Source: Clostridia bacterium
Lineage (GTDB): Bacteria > Bacillota > Clostridia > Oscillospirales > CAG-272
DNA: 34,177 nucleotides
Direction of reading: 5' to 3'
Assembly: GCA_017443595.1 (NCBI GenBank)
Contig: JAFSYU010000038.1
Span: 1 to 34,177, forward strand
Positions 16,573 through 25,992 of the stretch are shown piece by piece. The stretch's first letter is position 1. Each line of letters opens with the position of its first letter. Under the pieces are notes generated by a model. It was not told where the DNA came from. It ran no database searches and saw nothing but the letters and a program-made list of their open reading frames with translations. The translations under genes were made by a program, and so were the position numbers.

Positions 16573-19080
16573 TTATTTACATTCATACCACGTATCTCCG
16601 CTCGTCGCCTCTACGCTCAGTTTTACGCCTATGGATACGGCGTTTTCCATTTCGTTTGTAAGCAGTTCTTTTATTTTTTCAACGTCTTTTTTATCCGCTT
16701 CTATTATCAGCTCGTCATGCACCTGAAGGATCAGATGCGCGTCGCAGCCGCTGTTTTTCAGCGCGTTATACGTGTTTACCATTGCTATTTTAATTATATC
16801 CGCCGCCGTGCCCTGTATCGGGCTGTTCATGGCGACACGTTCACCGAACGCCTGCTCCGGTTTTTTAGCCGATGTAAGCTCCGGTATATATCTTCTTCTG
16901 CCGAAAAGCGTTGTAACGTAGCCCTGCTTTTTCGCTTCCGCTTTGATATCGTCAAGATACGCTTTTACGCCGGGATACGCGGCTAAATAATCGGATATAT
17001 ATTTCTCAGCCGCTTTTTTGCTTACGTGTATATCCTGCGAAAGTGAGAACGCGCCTATTCCGTATACGATACCGAAGTTTACCGCCTTTGCGCGTTTTCG
17101 CATCTCGTGCGTGACAGCTTCAAGCGGCACTCTGAACACCTGTGAAGCCGTGACCGTGTGTATATCGGTTCCGTGCTCAAAAGCAGATAACATATTTTCA
17201 TCCCCGGATATCGCGGATAGCAAGCGCAGTTCTATCTGTGAATAGTCCGCGTCTACAAGCGTATAGCCCGGTTTTTGAGGGATAAAGAATTTACGCAGTT
17301 CTCTGCCCAGTTCCGTTCTTATGGGGATATTCTGCAGATTGGGCTCCTTTGACGATAATCTGCCGGTCGCCGTAACGGTCTGATTAAAGCTCGTATGGAC
17401 TGTTCCGTCCGCGTCGCAGACGGCGAGCATACCGTCAACGTACGTTCCTATCAGTTTTGTTATTGCTCTGTATTCAAGTATATCTTCGATAACCGGCGAG
17501 ATGGGACGGAGCTTTTCAAGCACTTCCGCGTTTGTGGAATAACCCGTCTTTGTCTTTTTTTCAGCCGGCAGGTGCAGGACTTCAAATAATATGTGACCAA
17601 GTTGTTTTGGCGAATTGATATTGAATTCCTCGCCGGTCTGCATATAAATGCGTGTTTTTATTTCTTCAAGCCGGCCGTTTAGCTTAACGCCGAACTGTTC
17701 AAGACCCTTTGTATCAACGCGGAAGCCGTATTTTTCCATATCGTACAGCACGCGGCAAAGCGGCAGCTCTGTTTCATAATACAGCTTTGCAGCGTCTTCG
17801 TCCTCTATGCGCTTTGACAGTATGCCGTATAATTCAAACTGATCCCGGCACAGCTTTGTTTCATTAGTGCTTATTTTACTTCCGTTTATCTCGCGTTCGT
17901 TTTGCGTATTTGAACCGAGGTATCTGAAAGAAAGCTTTTCCGCGCTGTAATCGCCCTCGGACGAGTTTATAAGATACGCCGCGACGGACGTATCGAATAC
18001 GACGTTCGTCTGCTCGCATTTATAATATTCCGCTTTTGAGTCCGGCAGAATAAATCTGTTGTTTTTCAAAAAATCCGTTTCAAGCGGCTCGGATACGGCG
18101 TAACCGTTTTTGCCGTCGTACAGAAAATCAAATTCACCTCTGTATAACGAATATAAAACGTTGTTCGTCTCCGGAGCTTTGTCAACTATTTCAAAATATA
18201 CTTTATTCTCCGTTTTTTTTGTTTTATCAAGTCCGAAGCGTTTTATATAATTTGAAAATTCAAGCTGTGACAAGATCTTCAAAAGCTCTTCTTTGTTTTC
18301 CGTTTTTCCGGCCAAATCATCAAGTGTGAAAGGCAACGGAACGGATCTGCAAATAAGCGCAAGCTCTTTTGACAGATATGCTGAATCTTTTCCGTCTTTC
18401 AGCTTTTGTTTAGCGGACGGACCGACGGGCACGTTATCTATATCATTATAAAGATTGTCAATATTTTTATATTTCGCTATAAGCGGCAGGGCTGTTCCTT
18501 CGCCTATGCCTTTTACGCCGGGAATACAGTCGGAACTGTCGCCCATAAGCGCTTTTGCGTCCACGTAGTCGGACGGTTCTATACCGTATTTTTCAAAAAA
18601 CTTATCTCTGCCGTATTCCTTCGTTTCGCCGTTAGATACGAGCAGAACGGAGCAGTTTTTGTCTATAAGCTGAAGCGAATCCCGGTCACCCGTCAGGATA
18701 TAAACGTGCAGGTCGTCGTCGGCAAATGATGACAGCGTACCTAAAATATCGTCCGCTTCATATCCTTCAACGCCGCAAACGGTTACGCCCATCGCGTCAA
18801 GCACCTTTTTTGCGTACGGCAGCTGGACGGCAAGCTCTTCCGGCATTCCTTTGCGGTTTGCCTTATATCCGTCGTACATTTTGTGGCGGAACGTGGGGGC
18901 TTTCAAGTCAAACGCCGCGACTGTCATATCGGGCTGTACGTTCTGCATCTGCGACGTTATAATATTCAGCATACCGTATACGGCGTGAGTGTAAAGCCCG
19001 TCCTTGTTTGTCAGAGGCTTAACGCCGAAGAACGCGCGGTTTATAATGCTGTTTCCGTCTATTGCAAGCAGTTTTTTCAT
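16573..19080 (-). CDS. polA: DNA polymerase I
   Basis: This enzyme fills gaps during DNA repair and replaces RNA primers on the lagging strand. The 5'-3' flap nuclease domain covers ~1-290 (opening LLAIDGNSIINRAFFG; GDRDSLQL; KGIGEGTA). The 3'-5' exonuclease region (~295-460) is present in length but no DxE proofreading motif is visible, as in many Firmicute and Thermus homologues, so proofreading is probably absent. Polymerase motif A is DYSQIELR with Asp612, motif B is RKRAKAVNFGIVYG at 653-674, and motif C is VHDE at 787-790. At 835 residues it is slightly shorter than usual. It overlaps the rbsK stop by ATGA, so translation is coupled. Confidence 0.98.
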   Translation of the reverse strand: MKKLLAIDGNSIINRAFFGVKPLTNKDGLYTHAVYGMLNIITSQMQNVQPDMTVAAFDLKAPTFRHKMYDGYKANRKGMPEELAVQLPYAKKVLDAMGVTVCGVEGYEADDILGTLSSFADDDLHVYILTGDRDSLQLIDKNCSVLLVSNGETKEYGRDKFFEKYGIEPSDYVDAKALMGDSSDCIPGVKGIGEGTALPLIAKYKNIDNLYNDIDNVPVGPSAKQKLKDGKDSAYLSKELALICRSVPLPFTLDDLAGKTENKEELLKILSQLEFSNYIKRFGLDKTKKTENKVYFEIVDKAPETNNVLYSLYRGEFDFLYDGKNGYAVSEPLETDFLKNNRFILPDSKAEYYKCEQTNVVFDTSVAAYLINSSEGDYSAEKLSFRYLGSNTQNEREINGSKISTNETKLCRDQFELYGILSKRIEDEDAAKLYYETELPLCRVLYDMEKYGFRVDTKGLEQFGVKLNGRLEEIKTRIYMQTGEEFNINSPKQLGHILFEVLHLPAEKKTKTGYSTNAEVLEKLRPISPVIEDILEYRAITKLIGTYVDGMLAVCDADGTVHTSFNQTVTATGRLSSKEPNLQNIPIRTELGRELRKFFIPQKPGYTLVDADYSQIELRLLSAISGDENMLSAFEHGTDIHTVTASQVFRVPLEAVTHEMRKRAKAVNFGIVYGIGAFSLSQDIHVSKKAAEKYISDYLAAYPGVKAYLDDIKAEAKKQGYVTTLFGRRRYIPELTSAKKPEQAFGERVAMNSPIQGTAADIIKIAMVNTYNALKNSGCDAHLILQVHDELIIEADKKDVEKIKELLTNEMENAVSIGVKLSVEATSGDTWYECK

Positions 19081-19997
19081 ACGTTTTCTTTCATCAATTC
19101 TTCTACTTCTTCACGCGCCGGCATACTTGAAGCGGCGCCCGGTCTCGTAACGGATAAGGAAGAATAAGCCGAAGCGAATTTCATGGCGTCTATTATGCTT
19201 TTGCCTTCCGCCAGAGCCGTGCAGAACGCGCCGTTGTAAGCGTCGCCGGCGCCGGTCGTATCAACGGGTTTGAGATCGACCACGGGAATTACAAATTCGC
19301 CTTTTACGCCTTTATAATACGAGCCTTGTTTTCCTATCGTCACGATCACGTTTTTACAGCCCTTAGCGATTATATCGGACGCGGCCCACTGGAAATTTCC
19401 GTCGTGACCCGGGGCTATAAGATCCGCTTCCGTCTCGTTCGGCGTTATTATGTCAACGTCTTTTATTATATCAAACACGACGTTCGAAAACGGCGCGGGA
19501 TTCAAAACTATTTTAACGCCGTGCTTTTTGGCTGTTTTCACGGCTTCGATTATAGATTCTCTGCTTGTTTCAAGCTGGAGCAGAAGTATGTCGGATGAAG
19601 CGATAAGGTCTTCTCTTTGCCTTATTTCGTCTGCGGATAAGCTCATATTAGCACCGGGGACAACGACTATTCTGTTCTGCGCCGTTTCTCCGTCAACTTC
19701 AATTGCGGCAACTCCCGTGTTTACGTTAGCGTCGCGTATAATATTATCAGTCGGCATACCTATCTTTTCATAAAGCTCAAATCCGGTCTTTTCCATTCCG
19801 TCGCAGCCGACTTTGGCAATGAATACGACGTCCGCTCCGGCTCTGTGTGCTGCGACCGCCTGATTTGATCCTTTACCTCCGGGATTGAACTGCATTGACG
19901 TGCCGAAAACGGTCTGGCCGTTTTTCGGCAGATGCGGCACGTTTAAGGTTATATCCGTATTATAGCTTCCCACTACCGTTATTTTCGCTTTTTTCAT
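19077..19997 (-). CDS. rbsK: Ribokinase (PfkB family)
   Basis: Ribokinase phosphorylates D-ribose to ribose 5-phosphate with ATP in the cytosol. The 306-residue protein has both PfkB signatures: NPGGKGSNQAVAAHRAGAD at 38-56 and DTTGAGDAYNGAF at 246-258, with catalytic Asp252. The opening VVGSYNTDITLNVPHLP and NPGGKGSNQ are ribokinase-specific rather than fructokinase-like. An AAGGAGC site precedes the ATG at 19997, even though this lies inside the end of the ygjV gene (38-base overlap). No rbs transporter is nearby, but rpiB, acting on ribose 5-phosphate, is encoded at 30321 in another operon. Confidence 0.93.
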   Translation of the reverse strand: MKKAKITVVGSYNTDITLNVPHLPKNGQTVFGTSMQFNPGGKGSNQAVAAHRAGADVVFIAKVGCDGMEKTGFELYEKIGMPTDNIIRDANVNTGVAAIEVDGETAQNRIVVVPGANMSLSADEIRQREDLIASSDILLLQLETSRESIIEAVKTAKKHGVKIVLNPAPFSNVVFDIIKDVDIITPNETEADLIAPGHDGNFQWAASDIIAKGCKNVIVTIGKQGSYYKGVKGEFVIPVVDLKPVDTTGAGDAYNGAFCTALAEGKSIIDAMKFASAYSSLSVTRPGAASSMPAREEVEELMKENV

Positions 19998-20556
19998 CGG
20001 TAAGCTCCTTGTTCTTTTTCTTTGCTATAAGCTGTCTTAAATAGTAAACGCCTATTGATATTATGTTGAATGATTCCGTTATTATTCCGGATATGGAAAA
20101 CGTGAAAATGTTATATACTAGCCAGCACGGCGACATAAAAGACAGCTGTGCGACGCGGATCACGTTCGGCTTTTTTACCCACATGGCGCCCATGCCTATT
20201 ATGTTTCCAATCATGGGCAAAAGGCATATAATATTTCCCTGCTGATATGTAAGCACGGCAGTAACGGCGGAATAAGCGCATAACGCCGTAAGTATTATAG
20301 GGCTTCTCCACTTTTCGTTTTTCTCGGATAACACAAGCGGGATCCTGAATAACAACCCGCCGAAATTCTGAGCCATTCCGGAAAACGCGCCGGGATCTCC
20401 GCCCAAGCCCAGAAGCATATAATGCACGGTGAACAGCGTGCAGGAACATATCTGCGCAATAAACAGTTTTTTATTGTCTTTGAACTGAAAGGAAAAGATC
20501 AGTATAACGGCGGCAATGCCGCCAACTACCTGTCCGATAATACTTAACGTGCTCAT
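19960..20556 (-). CDS. ygjV: YgjV-family inner membrane protein
   Basis: This is a small polytopic membrane protein of unknown function (198 residues from ATG 20556; a GTG at 20562 is an alternative). The pattern is that of the YgjV (Imp-YgjV) family: STLSIIGQVVGGIAAVILIFSFQFKDNKKL at the N-terminus (shown here as the first TM plus a basic turn), an FTVHYMLLG segment, then four to five further TMs, with WLVYNIFTFSISGI near the end. The last dozen codons overlap rbsK. It is the first gene downstream of the perfect promoter at 20585-20613 and so heads the ygjV-rbsK-polA-lipoprotein operon. No strong ribosome site is visible, and the leader is only about 20 bases. Confidence 0.8.
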   Translation of the reverse strand: MSTLSIIGQVVGGIAAVILIFSFQFKDNKKLFIAQICSCTLFTVHYMLLGLGGDPGAFSGMAQNFGGLLFRIPLVLSEKNEKWRSPIILTALCAYSAVTAVLTYQQGNIICLLPMIGNIIGMGAMWVKKPNVIRVAQLSFMSPCWLVYNIFTFSISGIITESFNIISIGVYYLRQLIAKKKNKELTDEKSENNGSGKL

Positions 20557-20584
20557 ATACACCGATTCTAAAAATATTTTTTAT

Positions 20585-20613
20585 ATTATATCCTTTATTT
20601 ATTTGCTTGTCAA
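20585..20613 (-). promoter_or_regulatory. Perfect-consensus promoter of the ygjV-rbsK-polA operon
   Basis: Minus strand TTGACA (20613-20608), 17 bases, TATAAT (20590-20585). No other promoter was noticed before polA, so polA is probably transcribed from here. Confidence 0.9.
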
Positions 20614-20648
20614 GTTTATTTTATTTATGAGATATGAAATAAAAAATT

Positions 20649-20670
20649 AAGACTGCCGCGCGGCAATCCT
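20649..20670 (-). terminator. Intrinsic terminator after the C-S lyase gene
   Basis: Minus strand AGGATTGCC (20670-20662), loop GCGC, GGCAGTCTT (20657-20649), then AATTTTTTATTT. Two G-T pairs. It ends the HD-GYP/DUF3737/PatB operon. Confidence 0.88.
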
Positions 20671-20682
20671 AACTTTAAACTT

Positions 20683-21849
20683 TTAATAATTATTTCTGAA
20701 TTCTTCTATACCCTTTTTAAGTCTGTTCAGTCCGTCGTAAAGCAGCGTTTTCGGGCAGGCGATATTAAGACGCAGAAATCCGTCGCCGACCTCGCCGTAA
20801 TGCGCGCCGGCGGTTAGAAACAGTCCCGTTTTCTCTCTTATAAACGGCGCTATCTGTCTGCTTTTTCCTATTTTTGAAATATCAAGCCACAACAGGTACG
20901 TCGCTTCGCTTTTTACCACGCTCATTCCGGGTATTTCGGCTTTTACGAAGTCCTCTGTTATTTTTCTGTTTTCCGATATATATTCACGCAGCTCGTCAAG
21001 CCACGCCTCGCCTTGTGTGAACGCGGCGATAGCGCCGACCGTAGCAAATCCGTTAGGCTCAGCTACCTCATCCGTATTGATTGTTCGGCGTACTTTATAA
21101 AACAGATTTCTGTCAGGTACGTATATCGCCGCGCTTTGTATTCCCGCAAGATTAAAAGTTTTTGTAGGCGCCATGCACATTATGCCGACTTTTCTGCAAT
21201 CGTCGGAAACGGAAAGGAAAGGCACGTAATCGCGGCCCGGTTCGGTTATATCGCAGTGTATTTCATCCGATATTACCGTGACGTTATATTTAGCGCACAG
21301 CTCTCCTGTTTTATAAAGCGTTTCCTTATCCCAGATCTTTCCCGCGGGATTCTGCGGATTGCAGAGTATCATGAGTGTTGTCTGCGGATCGGACAGTTTT
21401 TCTTCCAGATCTTTAAAATCTACGGAATAATTTTCCCCGTCATATTTGAGCTTATTTTCAAGCACGCGGCAGCCGTTGTTTACGATGCTGTTGAAGAAGA
21501 TGTTGTAAACGGGAGTTTGTATCAGCACGTTTTCATTAGGCGTCGTCAGCTTTCTTACTATGCTTGATATAGCCGCAACTACGCCCGTGCAGAACAACAG
21601 TCTTTCGCGATCCATTTTCAAGCCGTGACGTCTGTCCCACCAGTTTATATACGCGTCATACCATTCGTCTTTCAAATCTGTATAACCGAAAATACCGTGT
21701 TCAGCTCTTTTGACAAGCGCTTCTGTTATCTCCGGCGCGGTCCTGAAATCCATGTCCGCGACCCACATCGGCAGCTCGTTTTCTTTTACTTTCCACTTTA
21801 TACTGTCCGTATTTCTTCTGTCATATACCGTATCAAAATCATATTTCAT
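20683..21849 (-). CDS. patB: PLP-dependent C-S lyase, PatB/MalY family (cystathionine beta-lyase-like)
   Basis: These aminotransferase-fold enzymes cleave cystathionine or cysteine conjugates to a thiol, pyruvate and ammonia. The family N-terminus is clear: MKYDFDTVYDRRNTDSIKW, then LPMWVADMDF. PLP ligands are visible: Asp195 in SDEIHCD and the Schiff-base Lys230 in APTKTFNLAG; the C-terminal RLNIACP holds the carboxylate-binding Arg. The start is ATG 21849, forming an ATGA overlap with the DUF3737 stop, rather than the GTG nine bases upstream. The length of 388 residues is normal. Pairing with DUF3737 points to co-transcription; the substrate is not determined by context. Confidence 0.92.
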   Translation of the reverse strand: MKYDFDTVYDRRNTDSIKWKVKENELPMWVADMDFRTAPEITEALVKRAEHGIFGYTDLKDEWYDAYINWWDRRHGLKMDRERLLFCTGVVAAISSIVRKLTTPNENVLIQTPVYNIFFNSIVNNGCRVLENKLKYDGENYSVDFKDLEEKLSDPQTTLMILCNPQNPAGKIWDKETLYKTGELCAKYNVTVISDEIHCDITEPGRDYVPFLSVSDDCRKVGIMCMAPTKTFNLAGIQSAAIYVPDRNLFYKVRRTINTDEVAEPNGFATVGAIAAFTQGEAWLDELREYISENRKITEDFVKAEIPGMSVVKSEATYLLWLDISKIGKSRQIAPFIREKTGLFLTAGAHYGEVGDGFLRLNIACPKTLLYDGLNRLKKGIEEFRNNY

Positions 21850-22724
21850 AACAGCCACTCCGGTTTTTCGGATACTTTATCGATCGCATCGCATATGATA
21901 TGTATTTTTTCTTTATCCGTCTTGTCTTTTTCGATTATCAACTCGTTTATATGCTCGGCTTTTACGGTGCAGTTCTTCGGGTTGAAAATGCTGTCAACAC
22001 AGCCGACAAGCTCCGCTTCAACGTCCGAATGCTCAAAAGCAAGCGTTGTGTTTATAAGTCTGCAGTTTATCATTTTAAGACTGTCTATAAAACACATACC
22101 CTGCAGGCTTTCTATCGTGCAGTTGACAAACGTAAGATTTTTTGAATTCCAGCCTAAATATTCACCGGATATGAAAGAGTCGTAAACGGTAACGTTTTCA
22201 CTGTTCCAGAAAGCGTCTTTTGTAATAAGGCGGGAGTTTTTCATCAAAACGTTTTTCGCGCCGTCAAAAGAATAGTTGCCGTCAAGAGAAAGCTCTTCAA
22301 CTTCTATCCCGGTGCAGTTCATGGCGAAATACGGGGCGTTCGTCGCGGTGACGTTATTCATCTTAATATTGCTGCAGTTCCACAGCGTTTCCTGCGCGTT
22401 GTGGAACACGACGTTTGACAGAGCAAGACCGTCGCAGCGGCGGAAAGCTTTAGGCGCTTCTATTATCGTATCCGTGAATTCTATATTATTTGAATACCAG
22501 ATCCCGGCGCGCGCCGTTTCAAATAACGTACATCTTTCGACTTTTATATCGTCACAGTACCATAACGGATATTTCCATTTGAAAAGGCAGTGCTTTAAAC
22601 TGACGTTTCTGCTTTCCTTTAACGGAGATTCGCCGTCTTCAAAAACGGTGTCTTCTATATGAAGGCCCTCCGAAGCAAACAGCGCACGTTCTTTTTTATA
22701 TCTTCCGTTTTTTATCTCTTTCAT
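21846..22724 (-). CDS. DUF3737 family protein (right-handed beta-helix)
   Basis: This 292-residue protein matches the DUF3737 family of unknown function. The chain is a series of short beta-strand repeats of ~20 residues, each with Asn, Cys or Trp at turns (for example FKWKYPLWYCDDIKVERC, WNCSNIKMNNV, FWNSENVTVYDS, GWNSKNLTFVNC), the signature of a right-handed parallel beta-helix like pentapeptide or pectate-lyase folds. The opening GRYKKERALFASEG and central FRRCDGLALSNV are family-typical. No signal peptide, so it is cytosolic. It overlaps patB by four bases and follows the HD-GYP gene by 37 bases. Confidence 0.88.
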   Translation of the reverse strand: MKEIKNGRYKKERALFASEGLHIEDTVFEDGESPLKESRNVSLKHCLFKWKYPLWYCDDIKVERCTLFETARAGIWYSNNIEFTDTIIEAPKAFRRCDGLALSNVVFHNAQETLWNCSNIKMNNVTATNAPYFAMNCTGIEVEELSLDGNYSFDGAKNVLMKNSRLITKDAFWNSENVTVYDSFISGEYLGWNSKNLTFVNCTIESLQGMCFIDSLKMINCRLINTTLAFEHSDVEAELVGCVDSIFNPKNCTVKAEHINELIIEKDKTDKEKIHIICDAIDKVSEKPEWLL

Positions 22725-22761
22725 ACGGTTTTCTCTTTTCGTAAAGTTTTTGCCGTTCTGA

Positions 22762-25700
22762 TCACTGTTCGTCGTGCTGACCGTCGTTTTTTCTGATCCT
22801 GTGCGTCTTGCCGTCGCTTCCGAGATACGTATTCTCCGCGGTATACGGCTGGAGCTTGCCGGACGTTATCAGATCTACAACGACTTTTGATATTTTGGGG
22901 TCGAACTGAGTTCCGGAACAGCGTTTGAATTCGCCGATGATAACGTCAAGAGAGAACGGCTCTTTATAAACTCTCTTTGACGCCATTGCGTCAAAGCAGT
23001 CGGCGCAGCATATTATCCTTGCGACAAACGGGATATTCTCTCCGCTTATGCCTTCGGGATAACCGGAACCGTCATACTTTTCGTGATGTGATTTTGCGCC
23101 TTCTATTATCTGCGGTATGGTTGAAATACCTTTTAGTATCGCGGCGCCGCGCGTGGTATGGCTCTTCATAACGGCAAACTCATCGTCCGTCAGTCTGCCC
23201 GGTTTATTTAAGATGCTGTCCGGTATAGCTATTTTTCCTATATCGTGAAGCAATGCGATATAGTATATATTATCTACCTCATCGGATCCCATTCCCATAT
23301 TCTCTGCAATGATCCTGGAATAATAACCAACACGGATGGAATGGCCGTTCGTATATTCGTCCTTGGCGTCTATCGTCCGTGCGATAGCCTGTATGGATTC
23401 AACCGTTATGTTCTTATATTCAAGCTGGCGTTTCAGCGACTGCCTCGTCTTGACGCGTACGAACAGCGCCGCTATGAAGAAGACCGCCGCGGCTGAAACT
23501 ACAGTGATCATCGCCCAGAACCACCACTGCTCGTTTACCTTTTTCTCTTTTTCAAGATGTATATGTATAACGTTTGAATCTTGCCCGTATTCGTCTTTCA
23601 CGTAGACTTCAAAGTCATAGCTGCCGCCCGCGAGGTTTGTATAATACATACTTCTGTTGTCGCTTGAATATACTGTAAAATCGTCGTCTATGCCGTCCAT
23701 TTTATAATAAATGGTATATCCGTTATTCGGACGGAATCCCAGAACGGAAAGATTGAAAGTGACGCGGTATACGTTTTTATCAATATTTATATTGTCACCG
23801 TAGTAATGGACGCCGTCAAGATCGACGGATGATACTACGATCTTTACGGGAGGCGGCACTTCTCTTGTCAGATTGAAATCATAAACAAAGATCCCGTTTG
23901 TTGACTGCAGATAGTATTTCTGTTCCGTTTCGTCATAATAACCGGAAGTATTGGCTATGATCGGCTGCAGGCCGTTTGTAGAGTCATACGTTTCGTAGTC
24001 GGTCAGACGGTCGCCTTCAAGCGAATCCGTTATATAAAGCTGCGTCTGGCTTCCTATTACGTATTTGTATTCCGTCTCTCCGTCTTTGCCGGTGTATTTG
24101 ATCTTTGCAAGCTCAACGATGGAGCCTTTGATATACGGTATTGTGATCTCCTCCGACGCGGCGTTTTCATTCGTCGTATTCATTCTGAAAAGACGGCTGT
24201 TCAACGTATAGTATATATAATCACCGTCAACAAGGAATTTAAGACGGTTGCCGGTTATGCCTTTTTCAGTGGGTATCTCCGTTGCGGTCGTAAAATCGTC
24301 GTCAATGACGAACAGGCCCTGCGTTCTGTCAAGCAGGATTTTTCCGTCTTTTGTTTTGTTAATATACAAAACGTTGGAACCTATATTCATTACGGAAAAT
24401 TTTTCACCGTCAAATTTCATTAAACCGCGTGAATATCCGAGCGCAAGAAAACCGTCAAAGCTCCGCATTGAACGTATGGAATTTGTCAGTTCAAGGTCAG
24501 GATCACCGACAACGTCGCCGAGATGGTTTTTAATATATTCCAGGTCGTAGATCACGACTTTTTCGGTACTCGGATCATACTCAACCAGACCTATGCTGGA
24601 AACTGCGAAATATATCTTGTCTTTGAATATTTCAACGTCTTTCGGAGCGTAAGTAAACGTAAAATTGCCGTCTCCCTGGGCTTTGCCTTCCTGCGTTTTC
24701 ACATCGGCGTATTCGTCTATTGTCTGCATTATGACGTTATCCGGCAGTATCACGTTTTGTTTTAAATCATATCTGTAAAGCCGTGTTGCGGCGACGATAT
24801 ACAGTATGTCGCCGTACTTTTCGACGGCGTATACGTTTCTGTCAAACGCGGGCGGTTCGTTCAACGACTGCCAGACGGGATCGTCATACAAAAGTTCCGA
24901 TAAAGCGTTTCTTGTGATTATGGAAACTCCGGATGCGCCGATATAATGCGACGCTACCCATAAATTACCCTCATAGTCTATCATAAGGTCAACAAGCTGG
25001 CTTTTGTTGTCAAGATCTCCCGCCAGCGTTATTGACGGTGTCCCGGAGCTCATGTCAACGCAGTATATGCCGTTTTTCTCACAGGCGACGAAAAGGACGC
25101 CGTCCTGCTCCGAATAAAGCATTTTATTTACCTGATCCGGAACGGTAAGATCGTCAAGCATCTTTTTGTTCTGCATATCGTATCTGTGTATTATACCGCT
25201 GTCTTCAGCCATATAAAGCGTTGTGTCATACGAATATATTTCAAGTATCCTGGAATTCAACAGTATATCTTTGCCGTCTTTGTCATATACTCCTTCTTCA
25301 GCCTGGTAGAAATATTCACCGTCGCTGTTATAAAGCGCTATGTCGCGGACGTATCTTCCCTCTGTATCAGCTATGGTGGTTTTCGTTTTTTCTGCAATGT
25401 TATATATGATACCGCCGTTTTCCTGAGTGCAGATATATAAAACGCCGCTGTTTTTGTCAAGGATAATATCGTTTATCACACCGGCTTCCACGTCCAAAGG
25501 CTCAAAGTGATCGTCTTTATGAACGTATATGTGCTCTGACGTAGCAACGTAAAGAGTATTTCCGTCAGACGCAAGCGCGCGGACGTTTATGACGGAATAC
25601 TCCTGTCCTTCATATTCAAAACTCTTATACGTTTCAAATTCTTTTGAGTCGTATCTCGTCAGTCCGGAATACTGAGCTATCCAGACGTAACCGTCGTCTG

Positions 25701-25857
25701 TCTGGCATAAGGCTTCCGCCCCGGAGACTTCAAGGTCCACGGGGATCTCCGTTTTATTGCTCATGTAAGATCCCGCAAAAGCCGTATTCTGAAACGCGGG
25801 AAACGCCGATATTACCATCAGGCAAGTCAGGGTCATAATTATGAATCTTTTTTTCAT
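22762..25857 (-). CDS. Sensor protein with two-component-type beta-propeller, Y_Y_Y and HD-GYP domains
   Basis: This is a predicted transmembrane sensor that degrades cyclic di-GMP. A Sec signal peptide (~1-28) is followed by an extracellular beta-propeller made of Reg_prop-type repeats (~35-680, e.g. ALCQTDDGYVWIAQYSGLTRYD and LMIDYEGNLWVASH), then a Y_Y_Y domain (~685-790, ending YDFEVYVKDEYGQD), one TM (~798-820) and a cytosolic HD-GYP domain (~845-1000). HD-GYP metal and substrate residues are present: HDIGK at 871-875, His900, HHEKYDGSGYP at 924-934 and the ADCFDAM Asp. The extracellular half is like that of the Bacteroidetes hybrid two-component sensors for glycans, but the histidine kinase is replaced by a phosphodiesterase. 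Its ligand is unknown. It opens an operon with DUF3737 and patB. Confidence 0.92.
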   Translation of the reverse strand: MKKRFIIMTLTCLMVISAFPAFQNTAFAGSYMSNKTEIPVDLEVSGAEALCQTDDGYVWIAQYSGLTRYDSKEFETYKSFEYEGQEYSVINVRALASDGNTLYVATSEHIYVHKDDHFEPLDVEAGVINDIILDKNSGVLYICTQENGGIIYNIAEKTKTTIADTEGRYVRDIALYNSDGEYFYQAEEGVYDKDGKDILLNSRILEIYSYDTTLYMAEDSGIIHRYDMQNKKMLDDLTVPDQVNKMLYSEQDGVLFVACEKNGIYCVDMSSGTPSITLAGDLDNKSQLVDLMIDYEGNLWVASHYIGASGVSIITRNALSELLYDDPVWQSLNEPPAFDRNVYAVEKYGDILYIVAATRLYRYDLKQNVILPDNVIMQTIDEYADVKTQEGKAQGDGNFTFTYAPKDVEIFKDKIYFAVSSIGLVEYDPSTEKVVIYDLEYIKNHLGDVVGDPDLELTNSIRSMRSFDGFLALGYSRGLMKFDGEKFSVMNIGSNVLYINKTKDGKILLDRTQGLFVIDDDFTTATEIPTEKGITGNRLKFLVDGDYIYYTLNSRLFRMNTTNENAASEEITIPYIKGSIVELAKIKYTGKDGETEYKYVIGSQTQLYITDSLEGDRLTDYETYDSTNGLQPIIANTSGYYDETEQKYYLQSTNGIFVYDFNLTREVPPPVKIVVSSVDLDGVHYYGDNINIDKNVYRVTFNLSVLGFRPNNGYTIYYKMDGIDDDFTVYSSDNRSMYYTNLAGGSYDFEVYVKDEYGQDSNVIHIHLEKEKKVNEQWWFWAMITVVSAAAVFFIAALFVRVKTRQSLKRQLEYKNITVESIQAIARTIDAKDEYTNGHSIRVGYYSRIIAENMGMGSDEVDNIYYIALLHDIGKIAIPDSILNKPGRLTDDEFAVMKSHTTRGAAILKGISTIPQIIEGAKSHHEKYDGSGYPEGISGENIPFVARIICCADCFDAMASKRVYKEPFSLDVIIGEFKRCSGTQFDPKISKVVVDLITSGKLQPYTAENTYLGSDGKTHRIRKNDGQHDEQ

Positions 25858-25896
25858 ATTAACATCCTGTTATATTACAAATTTTATCATTTTAAA

Positions 25897-25925
25897 ATTA
25901 TAACATTAAATTATGAATGATTCAA
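25897..25925 (-). promoter_or_regulatory. Predicted promoter of the HD-GYP operon
   Basis: Minus strand TTGAAT (25925-25920), 17 bases, TATAAT (25902-25897). An AGGA site lies before the ATG at 25857. Confidence 0.7.
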
Positions 25926-25992
25926 GATTCGTAAAATAAAAAGTTAAGTTTTTGATTTTATGATCGTATTTCCTAAAAGGATTGATTAAGTT

